A stretch of 64,000 bases of DNA from Streptomyces sp. NRRL S-340 (lineage in GTDB: Bacteria; Actinomycetota; Actinomycetes; Streptomycetales; Streptomycetaceae), in assembly GCF_000720185.1 (NCBI RefSeq), contig NZ_JOIY01000049.1, forward strand, positions 1 to 64,000, written 5' to 3'. Below, piece after piece: positions 33,880-45,805 of the stretch (the first letter of the stretch is position 1; each line of letters opens with the position of its first letter). The notes beneath the pieces are model-generated. The model worked only from the letters and a program-made list of their open reading frames with translations, had not been told where the DNA came from and ran no database searches. A program made the position numbers and the translations under genes.

Positions 33880-34254
33880 TTGAGTACTTCGCACGACGCA
33901 CAGGCCGGCGCCCGTCCCCGGGCCGGGAAGAGCGACGCGGGGCAGCGGCGGGGCGGCCTGCCGCCGCTGGTCGTGGTGCTGCTGCTGGCGCTGGTCGGGC
34001 TGCTGGCCGTGCTCTGGCTTCCGCTGGGGGTGCTGGCGCGGGTGGCGGCGCTGGTGCTGCTGTGGATCTCGCCGCGCTGGTCGGTGCGGGACAAGTCGCT
34101 CGCCACGCTCGTCGCGGTCGTGCTGACCGCCGCGCTGGACGTGTTCCTGTACTTCGTCGACCCGGCCGGGGTGACGCCCCAGCGCCTCGCCGCCGCGGTC
34201 GAGATCGTCCTGCCCGCGTCGGCCGCGGGGTGGCTGTGGCGCACCAGGCGCTGA
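33880..34254 (+). CDS. Small three-helix membrane protein
   Basis: 124 aa from TTG 33880 (MSTSHDAQAGARPRAGKSDA). A basic, disordered 30-residue head is followed by LVVVLLLALVGLLAVLWLPL, VAALVLLWISP, LATLVAVVLTAALDVFLYFV and a final LPASAAGWLW helix. No family recognised. Similar small membrane proteins stand near transporter genes in Streptomyces. Confidence 0.6.
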   Translation: MSTSHDAQAGARPRAGKSDAGQRRGGLPPLVVVLLLALVGLLAVLWLPLGVLARVAALVLLWISPRWSVRDKSLATLVAVVLTAALDVFLYFVDPAGVTPQRLAAAVEIVLPASAAGWLWRTRR

Positions 34255-34506
34255 CACGGACACCCGGGGGGGCCGGGCCGGGCCGGCCGCGGCGGGCCCG
34301 GCGGAGGAGGCGGACGTCAGGGCTGCCGGACTCGCGTGCCGGGGGCGGGGCGGCTGCGCGCGGCGGGCGCCCGGTCGCGCGCCACGGCGCCGGGCCGGCG
34401 TCCGTCACTTCGTTCCCGGGGCACCCGCCGACGCCGACTGAGAGTACGCGGGCCGGGGTACCCGGTGGCCCGTCCTGCCGGCCTCGGGGCGAAGGGATTT
34501 GTGGTC

Positions 34507-35130
34507 ATGGCTGACGACACGAGCGGCTCCGTCCGTGAGGAGGCGCGGCCCGCGGACCCCCAGGCACGGGCCTACGCGGACCCGGCCCCGGTGGGCCTCG
34601 CCGGCTTCGCGCTCACCACGCTGCTGCTGTCCATCATCAACACCGGCCTCCTCAAGGAGAGCGGCGCGATCCTCCCGGTGCTCGCCGTCGCGGCGTTCTA
34701 CGGCGGCATCGCGCAGTTCGTCGCGGGACTGTTCGAGTTCCGGCGCGGCAACACCTTCGGCGCGACGGCGTTCATGTCCTACGGCGCCTTCTGGCTGACC
34801 TACTGGTGGCTCGTGCAGCACCTCGGCGTCGCCGGGGACGTGCACAACGCCCTCGGGCTCTACCTGCTCGGCTGGGGCATCTTCACCGCCTACATGGCGG
34901 TGGCCGCGCTGCGGGTCAGCCTCGCCGTGCTGGCGGTGCTTGTGCTGCTCACGCTCACCTACGTCTTCCTGGCCGTCGGGGCGTTCCAGGGCGGGGCGCC
35001 GCCGCGCGTGATGACGCAGGTCGGCGGCTGGCTCGGCATCGTGACCGGGCTCACCGCCTGGTACGCCTCGGCGGCGGCCGTCATCAACGCCACGCACCGG
35101 CGGACGCTGCTGCCGACCGGCCCTCGCTGA
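34507..35130 (+). CDS. Acetate/succinate uptake transporter, GPR1/FUN34/SatP family
   Basis: 207 aa, six transmembrane helices. The family signature near the N-terminus reads ADPAPVGLAGFALTTLLLS, close to the NPAPLGL consensus of acetate channels, and the pore-lining segment FYGGIAQFVAGLFEFRRGNTFG is typical. It would move acetate or succinate with protons. The start ATG at 34507 (MADDTSGSVREE) is chosen. Followed by a very strong terminator. Confidence 0.93.
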   Translation: MADDTSGSVREEARPADPQARAYADPAPVGLAGFALTTLLLSIINTGLLKESGAILPVLAVAAFYGGIAQFVAGLFEFRRGNTFGATAFMSYGAFWLTYWWLVQHLGVAGDVHNALGLYLLGWGIFTAYMAVAALRVSLAVLAVLVLLTLTYVFLAVGAFQGGAPPRVMTQVGGWLGIVTGLTAWYASAAAVINATHRRTLLPTGPR

Positions 35131-35338
35131 GAAACGGCCCCCGGCCGGGCGTACGGCGGTGCCGCCACCTGGACCGGGGCGCCCGGGTCCCGGTTGCGGC
35201 GCCGTGGCGTCCGGGTCCCGGTGCACGAGGGTCGTGGCCCGGTACGGGGCCCGTCCGGGACGCACCACGGCCCCTGCCCGGTCGCGGGGCCGGGCCAGGG
35301 CGCACGACGGTCCTGATCCCGGTACGCGGAGGCCCGAG

Positions 35339-35388
35339 CCGGTGCACCGTGCCGGGGCACCGCGCGGTACCCCGGCACGGTGCACCGG
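35339..35388. terminator. Very strong bidirectional terminator
   Basis: A perfect 19-bp stem (CCGGTGCACCGTGCCGGGG and its complement) with a 12-nt loop lies between the convergent acetate transporter and ABC exporter genes. The interval 35131-35338 before it is GC-rich and non-coding. Confidence 0.85.
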
Positions 35389-35408
35389 TCCGGCCGGGCG
35401 CACCGCGC

Positions 35409-37448
35409 TTACGCCACCGCCTCCGCGCCGTCGGTGACGGGCCCCGCCGCGACCGGGCTGTCCGCGGCCGGCGGTGCGCCGGCCGGCTGCTGCTCCCCCT
35501 CCGTGGACGGGTTCCCCTCCGTGGAACGGTCCCCTTCCTGCGGCTCTCCCCCGGGCCGCTCCCCCGGCCGCTGTCCGCCCTGGTGGCGCTGCTGGGCGAA
35601 CTGCGTGCGGTACAGCTGCGCGTAGCGGCCGTCCGCCGCCAGGAGTTCGTCGTGCGTGCCGCGTTCGACGACCGTGCCCGCCTCCACGACGAGGATGAGG
35701 TCGGCCGCGCGCACCGTGGACAGCCGGTGGGCGATCACCACCGCGGTGCGGTCCGCCAGGGCCTCGGCCAGAGCCTCCTGGACCGCCGCCTCCGAGGTGT
35801 TGTCGAGGTGCGCGGTGGCCTCGTCGAGGATGACGACCCGCTGGCGGGCCAGCAGCAGCCGGGCGATCGTCATCCGCTGGCGCTCGCCGCCGGACAGCCG
35901 GTAGCCGCGTTCGCCGACGACGGTGTCCAGGCCGTCCGGCAGCGAGCGGACGAGGTCGTCGAGGCGGGAGCGGCGCAGGGCGTCCCACAGTTCTTCCTCG
36001 GTGGCATCGGGGCGGGCCAGCAGCAGGTTGGCGCGCACCGAGTCGTGGAAGAGGTGGCCGTCCTGGGTGACCATGCCGAGGGTGGCGCGCAGGGTGGCGG
36101 CGCTCAGGTCGCGCACGTCGACGCCGCCGATGCGCACGGCGCCCTCGTCGACGTCGTACAGGCGCGGCAGCAGCTGGGCGATGGTCGACTTGCCGGCGCC
36201 GGAGGATCCCACCAGGGCGACGGTCTGTCCGGGTTCGGCGCGGAAGGAGACGCCGTGCAGGACCTCGGCGCCGCCCCGGGTGTCCAGGCTCGCGACCTCC
36301 TCCAGGGAGGCCAGGGAGACCTTGTCGGCGGACGGATAGCCGAAGCGGACGCCGTCGAACTCCACCGCGACCGGGCCCTCGGGCACCTCGCGGGCGTCCG
36401 GCTTCTCCTCGATGAGCGGCTGGAGGTCGAGGACTTCGAAGACCCGCTCGAAACTGACGAGGGCGCTCATCACCTCCACGCGCGCCCCGGCGAGCGCGGT
36501 GAGCGGCGCGTACAGGCGGGTCAGCAGCAGGGCGAGGGAGACGACGGCGCCCGGCTCCAGGGTGCCGCGCAGGGCGAACCAGCCGCCGAGCCCGTAGACC
36601 AGGGCCAGGGCGAGGGAGGAGACGAGGGTCAGGGCGGTGATGAAGGCGGACTGGGCCGTCGCCGTGCGGATGCCGATGTCGCGGACCCGGCGGGCGCGGG
36701 CGGCGAACTCCGCCGATTCCTCCTCGGGGCGGCCGAAGAGCTTGACGAGGGTGGCGCCGGGGGCCGAGAACCGCTCGGTCATCCGGGTGCCCATCGCCGC
36801 GTTGAGGGTGGCCGCCTCGCGCTGCATGCGGGCCATGCGGCTGCCCATCCGGCGGGCCGGGATCACGAACACCGGCAGCAGGACGAGGGCGAGCAGGGTG
36901 ATCTGCCAGGACAGGGTGAGCATCACGGCGAGCGTGAGCAGCAGCGTGACCACGTTGCTCACCACTCCGGACAGGGTGTTGCTGAAGGCGCGCTGGGCGC
37001 CGATGACGTCGTTGTTGAGGCGGGAGACGAGCGCGCCGGTGCGGGTGCGGGTGAAGAAGGCGACGGGCATGCGCTGCACGTGGTCGAAGACCGCGGTGCG
37101 CAGGTCGAGGATGAGTCCTTCGCCGAGGGTCGCGGACAGGCGTCTGCCGAGGATGCCGAGCGCCGCCTCGGCCATCGCGATGGCCGCGATCAGCAGGGCG
37201 AGGTGGACGACGGTGGCCCGGTCGCCGCGCGAGACGATCGCGTCGACGACTCGTCCGGCGAGGACCGGGGTGGCCACGGCGAGCAGGGCGGTCACCACTC
37301 CGAGGGCGACGAAGCGGGCGATGCGGCGGCGGTGCGGGCGGGCGAAGGCACCGATGCGGCGCAGCGTCTCGCGGGCGAAGGGGCGGCGCTCCTGCTGGGC
37401 GTTCATCACGCTGTGCAGCTGCGTCCAGGCGGTGGTCTCCATACTCAT
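35409..37448 (-). CDS. ABC transporter, fused membrane and ATP-binding domains (probable SoxR-regulated exporter)
   Basis: 679 aa half-transporter. The six-helix membrane domain spans residues about 40-340; the nucleotide-binding domain about 365-600 shows Walker A GSSGAGKST, Q-loop VTQDG, signature LSGGERQRM, Walker B VVILDEAT and the H-loop AHRLST. The C-terminal 70 residues are Pro/Gly/Glu-rich and disordered. It exports lipophilic compounds or drugs. The upstream promoter carries a SoxR-like box and predicts a leaderless mRNA, consistent with no Shine-Dalgarno before the ATG at 37448. In S. coelicolor an ABC transporter gene (SCO7008, as I recall) is a SoxR target; this looks like its counterpart. 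Confidence 0.92.
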   Translation of the reverse strand: MSMETTAWTQLHSVMNAQQERRPFARETLRRIGAFARPHRRRIARFVALGVVTALLAVATPVLAGRVVDAIVSRGDRATVVHLALLIAAIAMAEAALGILGRRLSATLGEGLILDLRTAVFDHVQRMPVAFFTRTRTGALVSRLNNDVIGAQRAFSNTLSGVVSNVVTLLLTLAVMLTLSWQITLLALVLLPVFVIPARRMGSRMARMQREAATLNAAMGTRMTERFSAPGATLVKLFGRPEEESAEFAARARRVRDIGIRTATAQSAFITALTLVSSLALALVYGLGGWFALRGTLEPGAVVSLALLLTRLYAPLTALAGARVEVMSALVSFERVFEVLDLQPLIEEKPDAREVPEGPVAVEFDGVRFGYPSADKVSLASLEEVASLDTRGGAEVLHGVSFRAEPGQTVALVGSSGAGKSTIAQLLPRLYDVDEGAVRIGGVDVRDLSAATLRATLGMVTQDGHLFHDSVRANLLLARPDATEEELWDALRRSRLDDLVRSLPDGLDTVVGERGYRLSGGERQRMTIARLLLARQRVVILDEATAHLDNTSEAAVQEALAEALADRTAVVIAHRLSTVRAADLILVVEAGTVVERGTHDELLAADGRYAQLYRTQFAQQRHQGGQRPGERPGGEPQEGDRSTEGNPSTEGEQQPAGAPPAADSPVAAGPVTDGAEAVA

Positions 37449-37455
37449 GGAGGAG

Positions 37456-37486
37456 AACCTAGGACCTCAAGCAACGTTGAGGTCAA
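37456..37486 (-). promoter_or_regulatory. SoxR-type promoter of the ABC exporter
   Basis: On the minus strand TTGACC (-35) and TAGGTT (-10) are separated by 19 bp, the over-long spacing typical of MerR/SoxR-activated promoters. The spacer carries the palindrome CCTCAACGTTGCTTGAGG, close to the SoxR consensus CCTCAAGTTAACTTGAGG. The predicted start point falls at or next to the ATG, giving a leaderless transcript. Confidence 0.82.
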
Positions 37487-37718
37487 CACCGGGCCGCGGG
37501 GGGTGAGGGCGCACGGGCGCGCCCGGGGCGCCGGCCGGATGGCTCCCGGGCTCCGGTGGCGTGCGCCCCGGGCGCCGGTCATGTACGAACTACCCTTGCG
37601 CATGGGGCAGGATGAGCGGTCGCGCATCCGAAAATCGAGCAGGTGATCACGTGACGCAGCATCGCCCACGGCCGTGGACGGCCACCCATCGTGCAGACGC
37701 TCTGCGCGGAGGCGGCCG

Positions 37719-41437
<3,719 letters not shown>

Positions 41438-41470
41438 CCCGGGTGACACCTCCGACCTGACGGTCCGCCC

Positions 41471-41509
41471 GCTCCGCCCCGGCCCGCACCACGCGGTCCG
41501 GGGCGGAGC
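41471..41509 (+). terminator. icd terminator
   Basis: A perfect 12-bp stem (GCTCCGCCCCGG / CCGGGGCGGAGC) with a 15-nt loop starts 34 nt after the icd stop. The rest of 41510-41801 up to the P450 gene has no recognised feature. Confidence 0.8.
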
Positions 41510-41801
41510 CGTCCGCGGCACCCGTACGGAGCGCGCCGGGACGGCCGGTGCGGTGCCGTCACCGCACCGGGAGCGACGCGGTCACCGCCAGCGCCGACGG
41601 ACGTGCCGCGCGCCGGGACCGGGGCACGGGAGCGATACGGTCGCCCGGAGCGACGCGGTCACCGAACCGGCCGCGGCGCCGTCGGCGCAGGCGGCGCGCG
41701 CCGTCACCGGACCCGGCGCCCGGCGTCACCGGTCCCTCGCACGGCCCAACGCCGGAGCACTCCCACGCGACAAGCGCTCCCGTCGCGGTGAGGGTGGATG
41801 C

Positions 41802-43085
41802 ATGACGCAGGAGATCACGACGCCCTCACCCGACCGGGTGGCTCCGCGGCCCGCCGCCCGGGTCGTGCCGATCACCGCGGAACCGCCGGCCCCCTCGCCG
41901 CCCCCGGTGCGGGAGTGGCCCGCACTGGACCTGGACGGCCCGGAGTTCGACCCGATACTCGCCGCGCTGATGCGCGAGGGACCGATCACCCGAATACGGC
42001 TGCCCCACGGTGAGGGCTGGGCGTGGCTGGCCACCCGCTACGACGACGTCAAGCTGATCACGAACGACCCGCGTTTCAGCCGTGCCGAGGTCACCGGCCG
42101 CCAGGTGACGCGGCTGGCCCCGCACTTCAAGCCGCGGCCCGGTTCGCTCGCCTGGGCCGACCAGCCCGACCACAACCGCCTGCGCAGGCCCGTCGCCGGC
42201 GCCTTCACCGTCGGCGCGATGAAGCGGCTGCGGCCCCGCGCGCAGGAACTCCTGGACGCGCTCCTGGAGCCGGTGCTGCGCGCCGGCCCGCCCGCGGACC
42301 TGGTGGAGCGGATCCTGGAACCCTTCCCGATCGCGGTGGTCGCGGAGGTGATGGGGGTGCCGCCCGCCGAACGGGAGCAGGTGCACACCTGGACCCGGCA
42401 GATCATCTCCATGTGCGGGGGCGCCGAGGCCGCCGACCGCGCCAAGGAGGGCATGTACGGGTGGATCGCGCGGACGATCCGGGCGCGCCGGGACAGCGGC
42501 GGCCAGGACGTGCTGTCGCTGCTGGGCGCGGCCGTGGGCCGGGGCGACATCAGCGAGGACGAGGCGGTGGGCCTGGCCGGGCCGCTGCAGATCGGCGGCG
42601 AGGCCGTCACCCACAACTGCGGGCAGATGCTGTACCTGCTGCTGACCCGGCCGGAGCTGATGGCGCGGATGCGGCAGCGGCCCGCCGAGCGCGGCCCGGT
42701 CCTGGACGAGCTGCTGCGCCACATCCCGCACCGCAGCACCGTGGGCCTGGCCCGGATCGCCCTGGAGGACGTCGAGCTGCGCGGCGTGCGCATCGCCGCG
42801 GGTGATCCCGTCTACGTCTCCTACCTGGCCGCCAACCGTGACCCGGCGGTCTTCCCCGACCCGGACACCATCGACCCCGACCGGGACCCCAACCCGCACC
42901 TGGCCTTCGGCAACGGCCCGCACTACTGCACCGGCGCGGTCCTCGCCCGGCTGCAGACCGAACTGCTCGTGGACACCCTGCTCGACCGGCTGCCGGGGCT
43001 GCGGCTCGCGGTGCCGCCCGGCGACGTCGCCTGGCGCCGCAGGACGATGATCCGCGGCCCGCAGAGCCTGCCGGTCACCTGGTGA
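41802..43085 (+). CDS. Cytochrome P450
   Basis: 427 aa soluble bacterial P450. The heme loop is FGNGPHYCTGAVLARLQ with the thiolate Cys at about residue 376. The K-helix ExxR is ELLRHIPHR. The I-helix reads LQIGGEAVTHNCGQM, so the usual A-G-x-D/E-T-T is replaced by G-G-E-A-V-T, an uncommon version that may affect oxygen activation. A long Pro-rich N-terminus (residues 1-40) precedes the P450 fold. No ferredoxin or biosynthetic gene is adjacent, so the substrate is unknown. Start ATG 41802 with GAGGGTGG upstream. Confidence 0.93.
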   Translation: MTQEITTPSPDRVAPRPAARVVPITAEPPAPSPPPVREWPALDLDGPEFDPILAALMREGPITRIRLPHGEGWAWLATRYDDVKLITNDPRFSRAEVTGRQVTRLAPHFKPRPGSLAWADQPDHNRLRRPVAGAFTVGAMKRLRPRAQELLDALLEPVLRAGPPADLVERILEPFPIAVVAEVMGVPPAEREQVHTWTRQIISMCGGAEAADRAKEGMYGWIARTIRARRDSGGQDVLSLLGAAVGRGDISEDEAVGLAGPLQIGGEAVTHNCGQMLYLLLTRPELMARMRQRPAERGPVLDELLRHIPHRSTVGLARIALEDVELRGVRIAAGDPVYVSYLAANRDPAVFPDPDTIDPDRDPNPHLAFGNGPHYCTGAVLARLQTELLVDTLLDRLPGLRLAVPPGDVAWRRRTMIRGPQSLPVTW

Positions 43086-43112
43086 GGACCGCCCCGGGCG
43101 CCCCCGCGCGGC

Positions 43113-43601
43113 TCACGCCCGCAGCCACTCGGTGACCACCACGTCCGAGCCCGTGCGCAGTCGCAGGGCGAACGGGCCGGCGGGCGGCGCCTGGGAGGCG
43201 AAGCGGCCCAGGTCGTCGGCGGTGAGCCGGGCGCCGGGCCGGGGGCCGTGCAGCACCTCGATCCGGGCCGGCTGCGGCGGCATCACCTGCCCCAGCAGGC
43301 CGTCCCCGCTGACCTCCACGTCGACGGTCAGGTCACCCGCCTGGAAGGTCAGCATCCGCGGCACCTCCCCGGAGCCCCTGACCGGAAGGGCGTCGAGCAG
43401 CGAGTCGAAGGTCAGCTCGGCGATCCGGGCGTCGAGGTCGTGCAGCGCGTAGGCCTCCAGGGCGACTTGGCGCAGCTCGTCGGGGACCGGGTCGAGGACG
43501 GCGGCGGCCTGCCGCAGTTCCTCCTCCAGCAGGCCCTGTGCCGCCTCCGTGACGTCACCGCCCTCGCAGTCGTGGTCGTGGTTGCCGGTCTGGTCGTTCA
43601 C
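43113..43601 (-). CDS. Putative sigma-factor partner protein of the CHAT locus
   Basis: 162 aa from GTG 43601, whose first bases overlap the sigma gene stop as GTGA, so translation is coupled. An acidic, His/Asp-rich head (NHDHDCEGGD) and a helical part (ELRQVALEAYALHDLDARIA, ELTFDSLLDALPV) are followed by a beta-rich C-terminal domain (MLTFQAGDLTVDVEVSGDGL, RIEVLHGPRPGARLTADDLG, FALRLRTGSDVVVTEWL). No named family recognised. Coupling to an ECF sigma gene suggests it binds or controls that sigma factor; alternatively it is a substrate of the neighbouring proteases (inference). Convergent with the P450 gene, 27 nt apart. Confidence 0.7.
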   Translation of the reverse strand: MNDQTGNHDHDCEGGDVTEAAQGLLEEELRQAAAVLDPVPDELRQVALEAYALHDLDARIAELTFDSLLDALPVRGSGEVPRMLTFQAGDLTVDVEVSGDGLLGQVMPPQPARIEVLHGPRPGARLTADDLGRFASQAPPAGPFALRLRTGSDVVVTEWLRA

Positions 43602-44176
43602 GAGGTCCCCCGTGCGTCGTCGAGTCGTGCGCGCAGGCGCCGCAGGCAGCGCTGGCGCAGAGGTCCGATGCTGCCCACGGCGACGCCGAGCGCGGCCGAG
43701 ACCTCCTGGTAGCTGGGCGGCGGCGAGGCCATCAGGACCCGCAGCAACTGGCGGCAGCGGTCGCCGAGTCTCTCGAACTCCTGCCACAGCCGCCGGATCC
43801 GCTCGCTCTGCGCCGCGGCCTCCTCGGCGTCGAGCAGCGACTGCTCGGGCGCCCCGACCTCGCTGACCCCGTCGAGCAGGTGCGGGTCGTCGGTCACCGT
43901 CAGCCGGCTCAGGCTCCGCAGCGTCCTGAGACATTCGTTGCGGGCGGTGCTCGCCAGCCACGAGCCCGCCTTGTCGGGTTCCCTGATCCGGCCGAGGTGC
44001 TGGGCGAAGCGGAACCAGACGGTCTGGTACACCTCGTGCCCGTCGGCGTCGGAGAGCCGGTGGGCGCGCACCACCGACCACACCAGCGGGCTCAGCCCCT
44101 CCACCAGTGCTTTCCAGGCCGCCGCGTCACCGTCGACCGCGGACTGGACGAGCACGCCGACATCTGCACGGTCCAC
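43598..44176 (-). CDS. ECF-type RNA polymerase sigma factor of the CHAT/subtilase locus
   Basis: 192 aa from GTG 44176, with GAGGGG upstream. Region 2 reads WKALVEGLSPLVWSVVRAHR, LSDADGHEVYQTVWFRFAQH and AGSWLASTARNECLRTLRS; region 4 reads FERLGDRCRQLLRVLMASPP, SYQEVSAALGVAVGSIGPLR and RRLRARL. It overlaps the downstream partner gene and lies 59 nt downstream of the subtilase gene, so the three are probably one operon. Its output genes are unknown. Sigma-factor identity is secure; the system role is inferred from context. Confidence 0.92.
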   Translation of the reverse strand: MDRADVGVLVQSAVDGDAAAWKALVEGLSPLVWSVVRAHRLSDADGHEVYQTVWFRFAQHLGRIREPDKAGSWLASTARNECLRTLRSLSRLTVTDDPHLLDGVSEVGAPEQSLLDAEEAAAQSERIRRLWQEFERLGDRCRQLLRVLMASPPPSYQEVSAALGVAVGSIGPLRQRCLRRLRARLDDARGTS

Positions 44177-44235
44177 CGTTCCACCCCTCGTGTACGGCCT
44201 GTCATCGTACGCCGTGGAGGGGAGCGTTCCGGTTC

Positions 44236-45672
44236 TCATGCCGGCGGAGCCGGCCGTCGGACGGGGACCGGCCGCCAGGTGGGCGGGCGCAGCGCCGGTA
44301 CGTGCGCCCCGCGCACCTCCGCGTACTCCCGGTTGGCGGCGAGGAGCCGGCGGCGGGCGGCTCTCGGGTCGCGTTCCCCGTGGGCCGTCATGTGGGCGGC
44401 GACCATGGCGGCGGCCACGGGGGCGGCGAAGGAGGTTCCGCTCCAGTGCGCGTACCCGTCGAACATCACCTGGTCCGGCTTGGCCGGGGTCCTGTCGCCG
44501 TCCTCGCTCAACAGGCCGGCGTGCCGGGGCCACTGGCAGGTGCAGGCGTAGCGGAAGCCGAACCGGCAGGCGTCGTAGGTGGAGTGCCGGTAGACGTACG
44601 GCACGGGCGTCTCGAAGCCGGTGAGTGCGCTGGTGAGGCGCTCGCCGGGGGCGTACGCCTTCACCCAGTGGCCGTGGTTGCTGAAGCAGGCGCCGTGTTC
44701 GCCGTCGCCGCGCAGCGCGCCGACCGACAGCACCGAGTCCTCGTAGCCGGGCCGGTCGGCGTAGGCCGCGGGCCAGAACGGCGTGGCGCTGGAGTTGTTG
44801 CCGGCGGCGGCGACCAGGAGGGTTCCCCGCGCGCGCAGTTCCCGCATGAAGGCGTCCACGCCGAGCAGGCCGTCGGTGCGGCCGTTGGAGGTGCCGGCGG
44901 AGAGGCTGATGATGTCGGGCCAGCCACCGGCGTCGACGGCCTCGAACAGCCGGTGCCCGAAGTCGGACTCCAGGACGGCGCCCGCGTCGTTGAGGCTGCC
45001 GCGGACGGTGATGTCGGTGTTGGGGGCGACCGCGGCGACCAGTCCGGCGATGAACGTGCCGTGCCCGACGTACTGCTCCAGGACGCCGTTCTCGTCGGTC
45101 TCCCGGACCTGGCGGTCGCCGCGCACGCGGGCGAGCAGCGGAACGGCGCCGTGGTCGTGCATGAGTCCGGTGTCGACGACGAGGACGTCCACGGCGGTGT
45201 CCGGGTCGTAGGGGGTGCTGTCGGGGGCGGGGTTGGTGCCCGCGGTGCGCGGTGCGGGCACCGGCTCGTCGCCGGGGCAGGCGTTGACCGCGATGGACAC
45301 CACGTGGTTGCGGCTGACCAGCCGCCGTCCGGCGCGTCCCTCGTGCTCGCGCAGGGCGCGCAGCGCGTGCGCGACGGCGAGGTCGCCGCCGCGGCCGCCC
45401 TCCCCGGCGTCGCCCACCTGGATCCGCGTGACGCCGGTGCGGTTGGCCTGGGGGCCCGCCCGGCGCACCCGGTCGGCGGTCAGTTCCGGCGCCGCCTCGA
45501 AGTGGGTGCGCACCGTGTCCTCGACCAGCTGGGCCTCCTCGCCGTCGCGCGCGAGGACCACGCCCTTCTCGTAGAGGAACTCGGCGGAGTCGTCCGGGCC
45601 CATCGCCAGCGGGACGTGCGGCATCGAGCGCTGGATCTGCGCGAACTGCTCGTGGAAACGCTGTGGTGCCAT
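44236..45672 (-). CDS. S8 subtilisin-family serine peptidase without signal peptide
   Basis: 478 aa. The catalytic triad is complete: Asp167 in DVLVVDTG, His204 in VGHGTFIAG and Ser414 in HWSGTSFAAP, with the oxyanion Asn in AAAGNNSS. Residues 1-150 are a non-hydrophobic N-terminal extension (EQFAQIQRSMPHVPLAMGPD, FLYEKGVVLARDG) that is not a signal peptide or standard I9 propeptide, so the enzyme should act inside the cell. A Cys-rich insert (YDACRFGFRYACTCQW) is unusual. It heads the operon with the ECF sigma factor and partner protein and is divergent from the TPR-CHAT gene, 133 bp apart. Confidence 0.92.
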   Translation of the reverse strand: MAPQRFHEQFAQIQRSMPHVPLAMGPDDSAEFLYEKGVVLARDGEEAQLVEDTVRTHFEAAPELTADRVRRAGPQANRTGVTRIQVGDAGEGGRGGDLAVAHALRALREHEGRAGRRLVSRNHVVSIAVNACPGDEPVPAPRTAGTNPAPDSTPYDPDTAVDVLVVDTGLMHDHGAVPLLARVRGDRQVRETDENGVLEQYVGHGTFIAGLVAAVAPNTDITVRGSLNDAGAVLESDFGHRLFEAVDAGGWPDIISLSAGTSNGRTDGLLGVDAFMRELRARGTLLVAAAGNNSSATPFWPAAYADRPGYEDSVLSVGALRGDGEHGACFSNHGHWVKAYAPGERLTSALTGFETPVPYVYRHSTYDACRFGFRYACTCQWPRHAGLLSEDGDRTPAKPDQVMFDGYAHWSGTSFAAPVAAAMVAAHMTAHGERDPRAARRRLLAANREYAEVRGAHVPALRPPTWRPVPVRRPAPPA

Positions 45673-45805
45673 GGCGCGCGTGTCCTCCCGTCGGGACGGT
45701 GGTCGTCAGTCAGAGCCGCGGGGGCCCCGGTTGATACAGCGGGCGGGGTGCCGGAGCCCTGGGACGCGGTTCCGGGGCCGCACGAGGACCACTACCATCC
45801 GGTAG

